Positions 1-7,910 of a stretch of 32,969 nucleotides of DNA are shown piece by piece (the first letter of the stretch is position 1; each line of letters begins with the position of its first letter). A model generated the notes under the pieces. The model ran no database searches. It was not told where the DNA came from and was given only the letters and a program-made list of their open reading frames with translations. The stretch spans positions 1-32,969 of the forward strand of contig JAFOTD010000037.1 in assembly GCA_017388175.1 (NCBI GenBank). The letters run 5' to 3'. The DNA is from Clostridia bacterium (GTDB lineage Bacteria > Bacillota > Clostridia > Christensenellales > CAG-138). The position numbers were made by a program, and so were the translations under genes.

Positions 1-141
1 CGAAGCGGCAAAGCGCGTGATGTTTCCGACCGCGGTCATGTTATCTACCAGGACTTCGATCGTTTTCGGTTGATTCTTTTTCACTTCACGCTGCACCATC
101 AGAACCGGCATCGGGCAGCTCAAACCTCTTGCGTCGATCAT
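1..141 (-). CDS. yedF: TusA/YedF-family sulfurtransferase-like protein, partial
   Basis: Only the first 47 codons lie in the window; the gene continues past the left edge. The translation begins MIDARGLSCPMPVLMVQRE and carries the family signature, a Cys-Pro pair (C9-P10) at the end of the first strand, followed by the alpha/beta sequence expected of the small TusA fold. TusA-like proteins carry persulfide on that Cys. The version paired with YedE is annotated as YedF and is linked to selenium metabolism. The start is set by a strong AAGGAGG site that overlaps the stop codon of the upstream yedE gene, so the two are one transcript. The gene is too short here to tell whether the C-terminal YedF extension is present. 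Family call is firm; the selenium role is inferred from the neighbours. Confidence 0.85.
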   Translation of the reverse strand, partial: MIDARGLSCPMPVLMVQREVKKNQPKTIEVLVDNMTAVGNITRFAAS

Positions 142-151
142 AAAAGCCTCC

Positions 152-1237
152 TTATGCTTTCTGTCTCTTGATGTTGAAAACGGACAACAGCGCGAGAATA
201 ACAAATCCCGCGATCAGGACCCAGAGTACGGGACCTTCGCCGATCCCTGTACCGCCGGATGCGAGACCGAAGTTGTGCGATACGGCCGCGCCGGCGATGA
301 AGCCGAACACCGTGATCGCCGAATCGCTGTTACCCTCGCCGGCGAGCACGAGCTGACGCAACGGGCATCCGCCGAGCAAAACGCTTCCCCATCCGACGAG
401 CGCCATACCGAGGAAATTATACAGTCCGTCCGTATGCGCGATGGGCTGACCCTCCGTGCCGAACTTAAAGGATCCGAAGATCAGGTCGCCGATAAGAACG
501 GTCACGATGATCGCAATAAAGCCGTAGACAAGATGGAAGTCGCGGAACATCACAGCGTCGCGAACGCCGCCTGCCATGCAGAGACGGGAACGCTGGCAAA
601 GCGCGCCGACAACAAGCGCGATACCGAGCGCGATCAGCCAATACGCATGCTTGCTGCCCGGTCCTTCCGTACTTCTGACGAACAAGTTGGTTACAAGCGA
701 AAGGACAAGCAGAACGACAAGGATGATCGGGAACAGCAAGCCCTCCATAGCTTTCTGCTTATATGCGCGGTTCAGCGAGAAACCAAAGCGAAGCGGGAAC
801 GTTCCGACCACAATACCGACGATAAATCCGGCAAGACCGACAAGTGCGTTGACGTCGCCTCCGCCGATGCGGATGACCATACGAAGCGGGCAGCCTAAGA
901 ATACGAGCGCGCCGATCATGACGAGCATGCCGAGAATGAATCTCGTAAACGGAGAAGAACCGCCTTGCGGACGCCATTCTTTCTTGATCATCGCCATGCA
1001 CATTGCGCCGATCACTAGTCCGACGATCTCAGGACGGAAATACTGTGTAGCGCCAAAGGTATGGAATTTCAGCGCGCCTGCAATATCGCGTTCAAAACAG
1101 GCGATGCAGAAGCCCATGTTGGGAGGATTCCCGAGCTTTGTCAGAGCAACGGCAGCCGCGCCGGTCACAATACCGGTTACGATCACGAGCCAGTGCCTTT
1201 GCAGAAAGCCCATGAACCCCTTTTTTGTGTTTTCCAT
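152..1237 (-). CDS. yedE: YedE-family selenium-associated membrane transporter
   Basis: A 361-residue polytopic membrane protein of the YeeE/YedE (DUF395) type, with about nine hydrophobic segments. Two half-repeats each carry a GCPLR motif (residues 115-119 and 290-294). Further paired cysteines sit at C44/C47 and C214/C220, typical of proteins that pass sulfur or selenium between Cys residues in the membrane. Related YeeE imports thiosulfate; the YedE branch co-occurs with SelD and is proposed to move a selenium compound. It lies directly upstream of yedF and diverges from a class V aminotransferase, which supports a selenium/sulfur function. The start follows an AGGAGAG site. Transport substrate is inferred, not shown. 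Confidence 0.88.
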   Translation of the reverse strand: MENTKKGFMGFLQRHWLVIVTGIVTGAAAVALTKLGNPPNMGFCIACFERDIAGALKFHTFGATQYFRPEIVGLVIGAMCMAMIKKEWRPQGGSSPFTRFILGMLVMIGALVFLGCPLRMVIRIGGGDVNALVGLAGFIVGIVVGTFPLRFGFSLNRAYKQKAMEGLLFPIILVVLLVLSLVTNLFVRSTEGPGSKHAYWLIALGIALVVGALCQRSRLCMAGGVRDAVMFRDFHLVYGFIAIIVTVLIGDLIFGSFKFGTEGQPIAHTDGLYNFLGMALVGWGSVLLGGCPLRQLVLAGEGNSDSAITVFGFIAGAAVSHNFGLASGGTGIGEGPVLWVLIAGFVILALLSVFNIKRQKA

Positions 1238-1269
1238 AGAATACTCTCCTTCCTCATTTCGTTATTCCC

Positions 1270-1298
1270 TTGCTTGAATAACGATCTGATGATATAAT
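1270..1298 (+). promoter_or_regulatory. Promoter of the class V aminotransferase gene
   Basis: TTGCTT (1270-1275), a 17-base spacer and TATAAT (1293-1298), about 37 bases before the start codon. The -35 box sits in the loop of an inverted repeat, CGTTATTC (1260-1267) against GAATAACG (1276-1283), a plausible operator. Confidence 0.6.
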
Positions 1299-1322
1299 AA
1301 CACTATAAAGCGTTATTTGCAA
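1294..1322 (-). promoter_or_regulatory. Promoter of yedE-yedF
   Basis: On the minus strand TTGCAA (1317-1322) is separated by 17 bases from TATTAT (1294-1299), about 60 bases before the yedE start. Its -10 box overlaps the -10 box of the divergent promoter, so the two polymerases would compete for the same DNA. Seen by eye only. Confidence 0.5.
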
Positions 1323-1334
1323 GCGAGGATAACG

Positions 1335-2465
1335 ATGTTTACGAATTTGATATATTTTGACAATGCAGCAACCAGCTTTCCAAAGGCAAAAGGCGTATCG
1401 GATGCCATGAAGCGGTTTCTCGATGAGGAATGCGCCAATATCGGAAGAGGAAGCTATCTGAGAGCGCAGGAAGCGGGATTAGCGGTTATAGAAACGAGGG
1501 AACGCATCCGTGATTTGTTCGATTGCCCCGATGCGAAACATGTCATCTTTACCGGCGGTATGACAGCGGCGTTGAATACTGTTATCAAGGGATTTGTGCG
1601 GCGCGGCGATAAGGTGCTTGTATCCTCATTTGAACATAACTCCGTGATTCGTCCGCTTGTTCAGATCGGCGCGCAGATCATACGCATTCCGGCGACATTT
1701 GAAGGCGTGTCCGATCTCGATCAGCTGCCGGACGATCTTTCTTCCTTCCGTCTGTGCGTGCATACTTTCGCTTCGAACGTCAGCGGAATGATTCAACCCG
1801 TGGATGCGCTGTCGCATAGATTGCAGGCAGCGGGGGTCCCGCTCTGCATCGACGCGGCGCAGGCGGCGGGACATTTTCCGTTTTCGATGCAGGAGATCGG
1901 CGCGGAAGCCCTTTGCATGCCGGCACATAAAGGGCTTCTCGGTCCTCAGGGCCTTGGGGTGCTATGTCTTTCGCCTTCATTTGCGGATCGAGTTGATCCG
2001 CTGATTACCGGCGGCACCGGCTCTGTCTCGGACAGCGAACGGATTCCGCATTTTTATCCGGATCGAATGGAAGCCGGAACGTTGAATCTGCCGGGAATCA
2101 TCGGATTGAAAGCGGCGCTGGATTCGATAGATTGCAAAGCAGCGCGAGATCGTGAGATCGATCTTATGCAGCATTTTCAGGAATCGATCAGGGATATCCC
2201 ACACATACGAATGCTCGGAAGCGCAGAAACGGATCACCGCGTCGGCGTCTATTCGATTGATTTTCTGCGGAGAGACAACGGGGATATATCTTATCGACTG
2301 GAAAATGAATACGGCATTCTGACTCGTTGCGGTCTGCACTGCGCGCCGGATGCGCATCGTGCATTCGGCACATTTCCGAAGGGGACCGTGCGATTCAGTT
2401 TTTCCCCCGCAACAACTCATGAAGAAATCGATCTTGCGGCAAAAGCGATACGCGAACTCTCCTAA
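1335..2465 (+). CDS. Class V aminotransferase, cysteine desulfurase/selenocysteine lyase type
   Basis: A PLP enzyme of 376 residues of the NifS/CsdB superfamily, expected to remove sulfur or selenium from cysteine or selenocysteine and leave alanine. Visible marks are the N-terminal YFDNAATS, the PLP-binding D173-AAQ, the Schiff-base Lys K199 in AHKG, GTLN near residue 248, and the active-site Cys C336 in GLHCAP, with a second Cys at C332. The chosen start is the ATG at 1335 behind GAGG; a TTG 18 bases upstream has no ribosome site. It diverges from yedE-yedF, a common arrangement around SelD-containing selenium loci, so it may supply selenide. Sulfur versus selenium preference cannot be read from the sequence. 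Confidence 0.88.
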   Translation: MFTNLIYFDNAATSFPKAKGVSDAMKRFLDEECANIGRGSYLRAQEAGLAVIETRERIRDLFDCPDAKHVIFTGGMTAALNTVIKGFVRRGDKVLVSSFEHNSVIRPLVQIGAQIIRIPATFEGVSDLDQLPDDLSSFRLCVHTFASNVSGMIQPVDALSHRLQAAGVPLCIDAAQAAGHFPFSMQEIGAEALCMPAHKGLLGPQGLGVLCLSPSFADRVDPLITGGTGSVSDSERIPHFYPDRMEAGTLNLPGIIGLKAALDSIDCKAARDREIDLMQHFQESIRDIPHIRMLGSAETDHRVGVYSIDFLRRDNGDISYRLENEYGILTRCGLHCAPDAHRAFGTFPKGTVRFSFSPATTHEEIDLAAKAIRELS

Positions 2466-2479
2466 AATATATAATTGAT

Positions 2480-2501
2480 GAAGCGCCGGAAACGGCGCTT
2501 C
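2480..2501 (+). terminator. Hairpin after the aminotransferase gene
   Basis: A 9-bp GC-rich stem (2480-2488 with 2493-2501) closed by a GAAA tetraloop, followed by a weak U stretch (GTTCTTG). It lies between the aminotransferase stop and the next promoter, and partly overlaps that promoter region. Probably a weak Rho-independent terminator. Confidence 0.6.
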
Positions 2502-2505
2502 GTTC

Positions 2506-2534
2506 TTGCAGGAAGGAGCGATTCGTTGTATAAT
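2506..2534 (+). promoter_or_regulatory. Promoter of the ornithine-degradation operon
   Basis: TTGCAG (2506-2511), a 17-base spacer and TATAAT (2529-2534), 39 bases before the ord start. No riboswitch or long leader fits in the short remaining space. All downstream genes to birA overlap or nearly touch, so this is the likely promoter for the whole 8.5-kb operon. Confidence 0.7.
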
Positions 2535-2573
2535 ATCAACAAATCCGTAACCAAAAATTTGAAGGAGGATTCT

Positions 2574-3617
2574 ATGAAACAGATTCAAGTAGCTATTTGG
2601 GGATTCGGAGCAATGGGAAGCGGAATCGCAAAGGTTCTGCTGACCAAAAAAGGCGTCGAAATAACCGGCGTTTGCGACATTCATCCGGATCGTGTCGGGA
2701 AGAGCATCTATGATTTGCTCGGTGTGGAACGCGGCGACCGCAATGATGTCAAAGTCATCGGCGATATTGATGCGGCGCTTACTCCGAAACCCGATCTCTG
2801 CATTCTTGCTACCGATTCGTTTACCAAAAAGGCATATCCGAAAATTTGTCATCTAATCGAAAAAGGTGTTAATGTCATTTCGACCGCTGAAGAAATGAGC
2901 TATCCACGTGCACAGAACCCCGAGCTTGCAGACAAAATGGACGCGCTCGCAAAAGGCGCAGGTGTATCGGTCCTCGGTACCGGCATCAATCCGGGTCTCA
3001 TGATGGACCTTCTTGCAATCTGCCTGTCCGGATGCATGACGGATGTCGAGCATGTACTTTGCAAACGCGTCAACTCCCTCTCCCCCTTCGGTCCTGCTGT
3101 TATGGAAGAACAGGGCGTCGGCCTCACGGTTGAGCAGTTCGAAGAAGGCTGCAAGAACGGCTCGCTCGCGGGACATGTCGGCTTTGCCGAATCCGTTGGC
3201 ATGATCGGCGAAGCGCTCGGTTTTAAGATCGACCGCTTTGAGCAGCAAATGAAGCCGATCATTACCACGGTCGACCGTAAGTCCCCCTATGGATTTGCCA
3301 AAGCTGGCGACGTCGCCGGCGTCAATATGACCGGCCAGGGTTATATCGGCGACAAGGTTATGATTGATATGATCCATCCGCAGCAGATCGAGCCGGAGAT
3401 GGAAGGCACTTATACCGGCGACTACATCACGCTGACCGGTACACCGAACGTCAATATGCAGATCAAACCCGAGGTCAACGGCGGTATCGGCACAATTGCA
3501 ATGTGCGTGAACATGATCCCGCACGTTCTGAACGCTACGCCGGGTCTCAAGACGATGATCGACCTGCCTGTTCCGCATGCGATCATGGGCGATATGCGCA
3601 ACTATCTGAATAAATAA
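2574..3617 (+). CDS. ord: 2,4-diaminopentanoate dehydrogenase
   Basis: A 347-residue NAD(P)-dependent oxidoreductase with an N-terminal Rossmann fold (GFGAMG, residues 10-15) and a dihydrodipicolinate-reductase-like C-terminal domain (GTGINPGLMMD in the middle is typical). It deaminates (2R,4S)-2,4-diaminopentanoate to 2-amino-4-oxopentanoate, the third step of oxidative ornithine fermentation. The start is the ATG at 2574 after AAGGAGGA; the frame is open further upstream but that stretch contains the promoter. It is the first gene of a cluster in the order ord-ortA-ortB-oraS-oraE-glmL-like-orr, which identifies it among related DapB-like dehydrogenases. Confidence 0.93.
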   Translation: MKQIQVAIWGFGAMGSGIAKVLLTKKGVEITGVCDIHPDRVGKSIYDLLGVERGDRNDVKVIGDIDAALTPKPDLCILATDSFTKKAYPKICHLIEKGVNVISTAEEMSYPRAQNPELADKMDALAKGAGVSVLGTGINPGLMMDLLAICLSGCMTDVEHVLCKRVNSLSPFGPAVMEEQGVGLTVEQFEEGCKNGSLAGHVGFAESVGMIGEALGFKIDRFEQQMKPIITTVDRKSPYGFAKAGDVAGVNMTGQGYIGDKVMIDMIHPQQIEPEMEGTYTGDYITLTGTPNVNMQIKPEVNGGIGTIAMCVNMIPHVLNATPGLKTMIDLPVPHAIMGDMRNYLNK

Positions 3618-3627
3618 GGAGCTGTTT

Positions 3628-3936
3628 ATGGCAAAGAAAAACGATTGGGTACAGGTACACATCGACGTTCTGAAACCCGAAGAACGTGCGACGAATATTC
3701 CCGAGGATACGCGTCACGTCCCGCTTGAAATGTGGGTCAAGGGTCATCTTCAGAATGATGAAGCTGAGATCGGCGACACGGTTACGATCCGCACGAAGAC
3801 CGGCCGTAAGGTCGAAGGCACGCTTTGCGTCGTCAACCCCGCGTTCCATCATGATTTCGGAAGCTATATTCCGGAGCTTGACAAGATCGAGGAAACCGTA
3901 AAGTCCATTCTGTTCGGAGGTAGAGAAAATGCTTGA
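3628..3936 (+). CDS. ortA: 2-amino-4-oxopentanoate thiolase, alpha subunit
   Basis: A 102-residue protein matching OrtA, the small subunit of the thiolase that splits 2-amino-4-oxopentanoate with coenzyme A into acetyl-CoA and alanine. It starts MAKKNDWVQVHIDVL and contains the RATNIPEDTRHVPLEMWVKG region typical of the subunit. It lies 10 bases after ord and its end overlaps the start of ortB, so the two subunits are translationally coupled. The small size and position make the call secure although no catalytic residue is obvious. Confidence 0.9.
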   Translation: MAKKNDWVQVHIDVLKPEERATNIPEDTRHVPLEMWVKGHLQNDEAEIGDTVTIRTKTGRKVEGTLCVVNPAFHHDFGSYIPELDKIEETVKSILFGGRENA

Positions 3937-5323
3937 CAACAGTTATTCTGCCGTAATGGCTCGCAAAAACGAGATTATGAAGCGCGCGGTCGGAATGGAC
4001 TATGACTTGTTTGAATCCGGCTCTATCGCGTTCGATTATGAAGCGATGATGGCGGCAACAGGCTATACACTCGAAGATGTCCGCCGGATTCAGACCGAGG
4101 AGTTCCAGATCGGGAACACTCCACTTTACGAACTCAAAAATCTAACTGCGCTCGCACGTGTCTGCGCACCCGCCGGAATGGGCGCTCGCATTTTTGTCAA
4201 GGATGAGGCTTCCAATCTTTCCGGCAGCTTCAAGGTCCGTCGCGCGGCGACGAGCATCCACCAGGCGAAAAAGATGGGCTACAAGGGCGTCATCTCTGCA
4301 ACGAGCGGCAACTACGGCGCAGCGGTCGCAGCGTGCGCCGCTAAGGCAGGATTAAAGTGCATCGTTGTTCAGGAATGCTTCGACTCAAAGGGCGTCGGAC
4401 AACCTGAAATCATCGAAAAAGCGAGAAAGTGCGAGGCACTCGGCGCGGAAGTTGTTCAGTTGACCGTCGGGCCTGAGCTGTTCTATATGTTCCTTCGCAT
4501 GCTTGAAGAAACCGGGTACTTCAACGCTTCTCTTTATACGCCGTTCGGTATCGCGGGCGTTGAAACGCTCGGCTATGAGATCGCACAGCAGTGCCGTCTC
4601 ATGCTCGGACGCGACCCGGACGTGGTCGTCTGCACGAACGCGGGCGGCGGCAACCTGACCGGCACCGCACGCGGTCTTTTAAAGGCTGGCAGCAAGGCGG
4701 AAGTCGTCGCAGCAAGCGTCAACCTTTCCGGTCTGCACATGGCGAGCGATCACCAGTTCAATCTGAAATCCTTTACGACCGGTCATACCGGTTTCGGCAT
4801 GCCGTTCTCCACATGGCCGGATCGCAGCGACGTTCCGAGAAGCGCCGCAAGACCGCTGCGTTATATGGATCGCTATGTAACCGTCAATCAGGGCGAGGTC
4901 TTCTATACCACCGAAATGCTTGCAGCTCTGGAAGGCATGGAAAAAGGACCTGCAGGCAATACCTCGCTCGCAGCCGCGTTCGCCCTTTCGCAGACGATGC
5001 CGAAGGATAAGATCATCGTCGTGCAGGAGACCGAGTACACCGGCGCCGGCAAGCACGTGAACGCGCAGCTGAGCTTTGCGCGCAGCAACGGTATTGACAT
5101 TCATTTCGGCAATCCCGAAGATGAGGTTCCCGGTAAGAGCATTATCCTTCCCTCCCACCCCTCTATGATCCATGCGAGACCGGCCGACATGACGCATCTG
5201 AGAACATCTCTGATCCATAATGCGATCAAGATGACCGGAAAAACGCCGACGGAAGCCGATATCGACTTCCTCGCAGCCGAGACCAAGACTGACAGAGAAT
5301 TTGTAAAGGAGCATCTTGCATGA
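3929..5323 (+). CDS. ortB: 2-amino-4-oxopentanoate thiolase, beta subunit (PLP)
   Basis: A 464-residue fold-type II PLP enzyme resembling threonine synthase. The PLP lysine is K102 in SGSFKVRRA, the asparagine of ATSGNYGAAVA follows, and a glycine-rich phosphate loop (NAGGGNLTGTARG) lies near residue 240. With OrtA it performs the CoA-dependent thiolysis that yields acetyl-CoA and D-alanine, the last step of the ornithine pathway. Its start overlaps ortA by 8 bases and its stop overlaps the oraS start (ATGA). Full length for the family. Confidence 0.93.
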   Translation: MLDNSYSAVMARKNEIMKRAVGMDYDLFESGSIAFDYEAMMAATGYTLEDVRRIQTEEFQIGNTPLYELKNLTALARVCAPAGMGARIFVKDEASNLSGSFKVRRAATSIHQAKKMGYKGVISATSGNYGAAVAACAAKAGLKCIVVQECFDSKGVGQPEIIEKARKCEALGAEVVQLTVGPELFYMFLRMLEETGYFNASLYTPFGIAGVETLGYEIAQQCRLMLGRDPDVVVCTNAGGGNLTGTARGLLKAGSKAEVVAASVNLSGLHMASDHQFNLKSFTTGHTGFGMPFSTWPDRSDVPRSAARPLRYMDRYVTVNQGEVFYTTEMLAALEGMEKGPAGNTSLAAAFALSQTMPKDKIIVVQETEYTGAGKHVNAQLSFARSNGIDIHFGNPEDEVPGKSIILPSHPSMIHARPADMTHLRTSLIHNAIKMTGKTPTEADIDFLAAETKTDREFVKEHLA

Positions 5324-5685
5324 AACGCAACGACGACTTTGAAACCCGAAGAGAGCACCTCAAGAATCTGAGCGATGCGGAACTGGAACAGCGTTTTTGG
5401 TCTTTGATCGAAGAACTCACCGATCCGCTTTTAAAGCTTGGATATGAGAACACGACGCCCGCAATCGAACGCAGCGTTCTGCTTCGTATGGGCTTTTCCT
5501 CGCTTGAAGCGAAATCGCTCGTCGAAGGCTGCATGGAACATAATCTCATGGAGCACGGCGCAGGCAACGTCGTGTACCGCCTCGCAAAAAAGGATGGCAC
5601 CGATGTTCGCACGGCAGGCTTGAAGCTGATCGAAAAAGCAGTGTGGGATGAAGCAGAAGCGCTGTTCGGAGGTGAAAACGCATGA
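5320..5685 (+). CDS. oraS: D-ornithine 4,5-aminomutase, small subunit
   Basis: A 121-residue, charged, mostly helical protein matching OraS, which forms a heterodimer with OraE. The complex moves the terminal amino group of D-ornithine to carbon 4 to give 2,4-diaminopentanoate. It is flanked by ATGA overlaps with ortB and oraE, so expression of the subunits is coupled. No cofactor site lies in this subunit in the known enzyme and none is visible here. Confidence 0.9.
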   Translation: MKRNDDFETRREHLKNLSDAELEQRFWSLIEELTDPLLKLGYENTTPAIERSVLLRMGFSSLEAKSLVEGCMEHNLMEHGAGNVVYRLAKKDGTDVRTAGLKLIEKAVWDEAEALFGGENA

Positions 5686-7910
5686 GCGAATACAAGCTTG
5701 ATAAAGATACGAAGATTGACGTTGCAGAGATTCTGAAAGATCTCGAACATTATCATCCCCGTCGGCGCGGATGGACTTGGCGTGAACCTGTTCCCGGGCT
5801 GCAGATGGGACCGTTCACGTATGAAGATGCAAGTAAGCCTTTAAAGGACAGCGTCGGGCTTCCTCCGGCACATTACTTTGGAGATATTGACCCGCAGCCT
5901 CTCCCCGTGATAACGACGGAGATCGCATCGGGCCGCTTTGAGGACGATATTCGCCGTATGCGCATGGCAGCGCACCACGGCGCGGACCATATCATGGTCA
6001 TTCGTACCGCCGGTCAGAGCCATTTCGACGGTCTGATCGAAGGTACGCCGCAGGGCATCGGCGGCGTTCCGGTCACGCGCAAACAGGTGCGCGCGCAGCG
6101 TAAGGCGCTTGACATGATTGAAGATGAAGTCGGCCGCCCGATCAACTATCACAGCTACGTTTCCGGTGTTGCCGGTCCGGATATCGCCGTTATGTTCGCT
6201 GAGGAAGGCGTCAACGGGGCGCACCAGGATCCGCAGTATAACGTCATTTACCGCAACATCAATATGGTCCGCTCGTTCGTTGACGCATGCGAATCCAAAA
6301 AGGTCATGGCGTGGGCGGATATGGCGCAGATCGACGGTGCGCACAATGCAAACGCAACGGCGCGCGACGCGTGGAAGGTCATGCCGGAACTGATGGTACA
6401 GCACGGCATCAACGCGCTGATCTCCGCAAAGGTCGGCATGAAGAAAAAGAACATCTGCCTCTCCACCGTTCCGCCGACGGCGACGCCCGGCCCGTGCATC
6501 CACATGGACCTCCCGTATGCGGTTGCGCTCAGAGATCTTTTCCACGAGTATCGCATGCGCGCGCAGATGAACACCAAGTATATCGAGGCGTCCACGCGCG
6601 AAGCAACGGTTACGCACGTGCTGAACATGGTGATCTCCAAGCTGACCAGCGCGGATATCCAGAGCACGATCACCCCGGACGAGGGTCGCAATGTTCCGTG
6701 GCATATCTACAACATCGAAGCTTGCGACACGGCAAAGCAGGCACTGATCGGTATGGACGGGCTCATGGAAATGGTCGAACTGAAGAAGGACGGCTATCTT
6801 CGCGAAAAAGCGCGTGAGCTTAAAGAGCGCGCGGTTCTGTTCCTCGAGAACATGATCGAGCTCGGCGGCTATTTTAATTCCGTTGAAGAAGGTTTCTTCG
6901 TTGACAGCGGCATGTTCCCCGAACGCAACGGCGACGGCATTTCCAGAAAGATCGACGGCGGGATTGGCGTCGGTACAGTTATCAAACGAGCAAAGGATTA
7001 CTGCGCGCCGGTCACCGCGCACTACGGCTATAACAACGTCGCGCAGTACGATCCGGAAGCGGTCAATGATCCCTCCAGACTGATCGGCGGCTGCACCTTC
7101 GAGTGCCCTGAAAAGATCCAGTATATCGACGAGCTTGACGAGACCGACAACGTCTACCTTCGTATGGATGAGGTCAAGGATTTTGCGGGTCCGAACGCAA
7201 AGCTGATCAAACCTGAAATGGAATGGCTTGCGGACGGCACCGTGATGCTGACGATGTTCTTCCCCACCGACGTGCGCCACGCGGAAGCGGCCGCGCTCGA
7301 GATCGGCAAGCGGATGAACCTCGTCGATTGTGAAGTCATCAACCGCGAGATCATGCATCGCGCCGAGGGTACGCGTATCGAGATGAAGGGCAAAGTCGCT
7401 TTCTCCATCAACATGGATGATCTGCAGCTTCCTTCCGTCCCCGACGTTCTGAGCGATGAAGAGCTTTGGGATGCAATCGACAAAAAGCCGATGCGCATCG
7501 TTGCAGGTACGATCGGCGACGACGAACACTCCGTCGGTCTCAGAGAGATTTTGAACATCAAGCACGGCGGCATTGAAAAATACGGCATCGAATGCATTTA
7601 CCTCGGAACTTCCGTACCGCCCGAAAAGCTTGTACAGGCGGCGATCGAGACGAATGCAGACGCAATGCTCGCATCCTGCATCATTTCGCATGACGATATT
7701 CATTACAAGAATATTGCGAAAGTCGATCGTATTGCTCGCGAGATGGGCGTACGTGACAAACTGATATTTGTTGCCGGCGGAACGCAGGTCACCGACGAAG
7801 GCGCGCGGGAAGCGGGTGCGGACGTCGGATTCGGACGCGGTTCTCACGGGAACCATGTCGCAACGTTCCTCGTAAAGGAACGCGCAAGAAGAGAACAAAA
7901 TGCACGTTAA
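5682..7910 (+). CDS. oraE: D-ornithine 4,5-aminomutase, large subunit (B12 and PLP)
   Basis: A 742-residue adenosylcobalamin- and PLP-dependent aminomutase. The N-terminal three quarters is the TIM-barrel part. The C-terminal Rossmann part contains DDEHSVGLRE, whose His is the cobalt ligand, and, exactly 11 residues later, a Lys in NIKHGGIEKYG. The same spacing is known for H618 and K629 of the C. sticklandii enzyme, where the Lys holds PLP in the resting state. Start and stop overlap oraS and the GlmL-like gene. A 703-codon open frame on the opposite strand is a codon-bias shadow. Confidence 0.95.
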   Translation: MSEYKLDKDTKIDVAEILKDLEHYHPRRRGWTWREPVPGLQMGPFTYEDASKPLKDSVGLPPAHYFGDIDPQPLPVITTEIASGRFEDDIRRMRMAAHHGADHIMVIRTAGQSHFDGLIEGTPQGIGGVPVTRKQVRAQRKALDMIEDEVGRPINYHSYVSGVAGPDIAVMFAEEGVNGAHQDPQYNVIYRNINMVRSFVDACESKKVMAWADMAQIDGAHNANATARDAWKVMPELMVQHGINALISAKVGMKKKNICLSTVPPTATPGPCIHMDLPYAVALRDLFHEYRMRAQMNTKYIEASTREATVTHVLNMVISKLTSADIQSTITPDEGRNVPWHIYNIEACDTAKQALIGMDGLMEMVELKKDGYLREKARELKERAVLFLENMIELGGYFNSVEEGFFVDSGMFPERNGDGISRKIDGGIGVGTVIKRAKDYCAPVTAHYGYNNVAQYDPEAVNDPSRLIGGCTFECPEKIQYIDELDETDNVYLRMDEVKDFAGPNAKLIKPEMEWLADGTVMLTMFFPTDVRHAEAAALEIGKRMNLVDCEVINREIMHRAEGTRIEMKGKVAFSINMDDLQLPSVPDVLSDEELWDAIDKKPMRIVAGTIGDDEHSVGLREILNIKHGGIEKYGIECIYLGTSVPPEKLVQAAIETNADAMLASCIISHDDIHYKNIAKVDRIAREMGVRDKLIFVAGGTQVTDEGAREAGADVGFGRGSHGNHVATFLVKERARREQNAR

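Noticed and set aside
2475..2573. N-terminal extension of ord from an upstream ATG
   Set aside because: This stretch contains the hairpin and promoter; the ATG at 2574 has the strong ribosome site and gives the normal N-terminus.
2466..2573. T-box or cobalamin riboswitch before the ornithine operon
   Set aside because: The leader after the promoter is under 40 bases, too short for either class.
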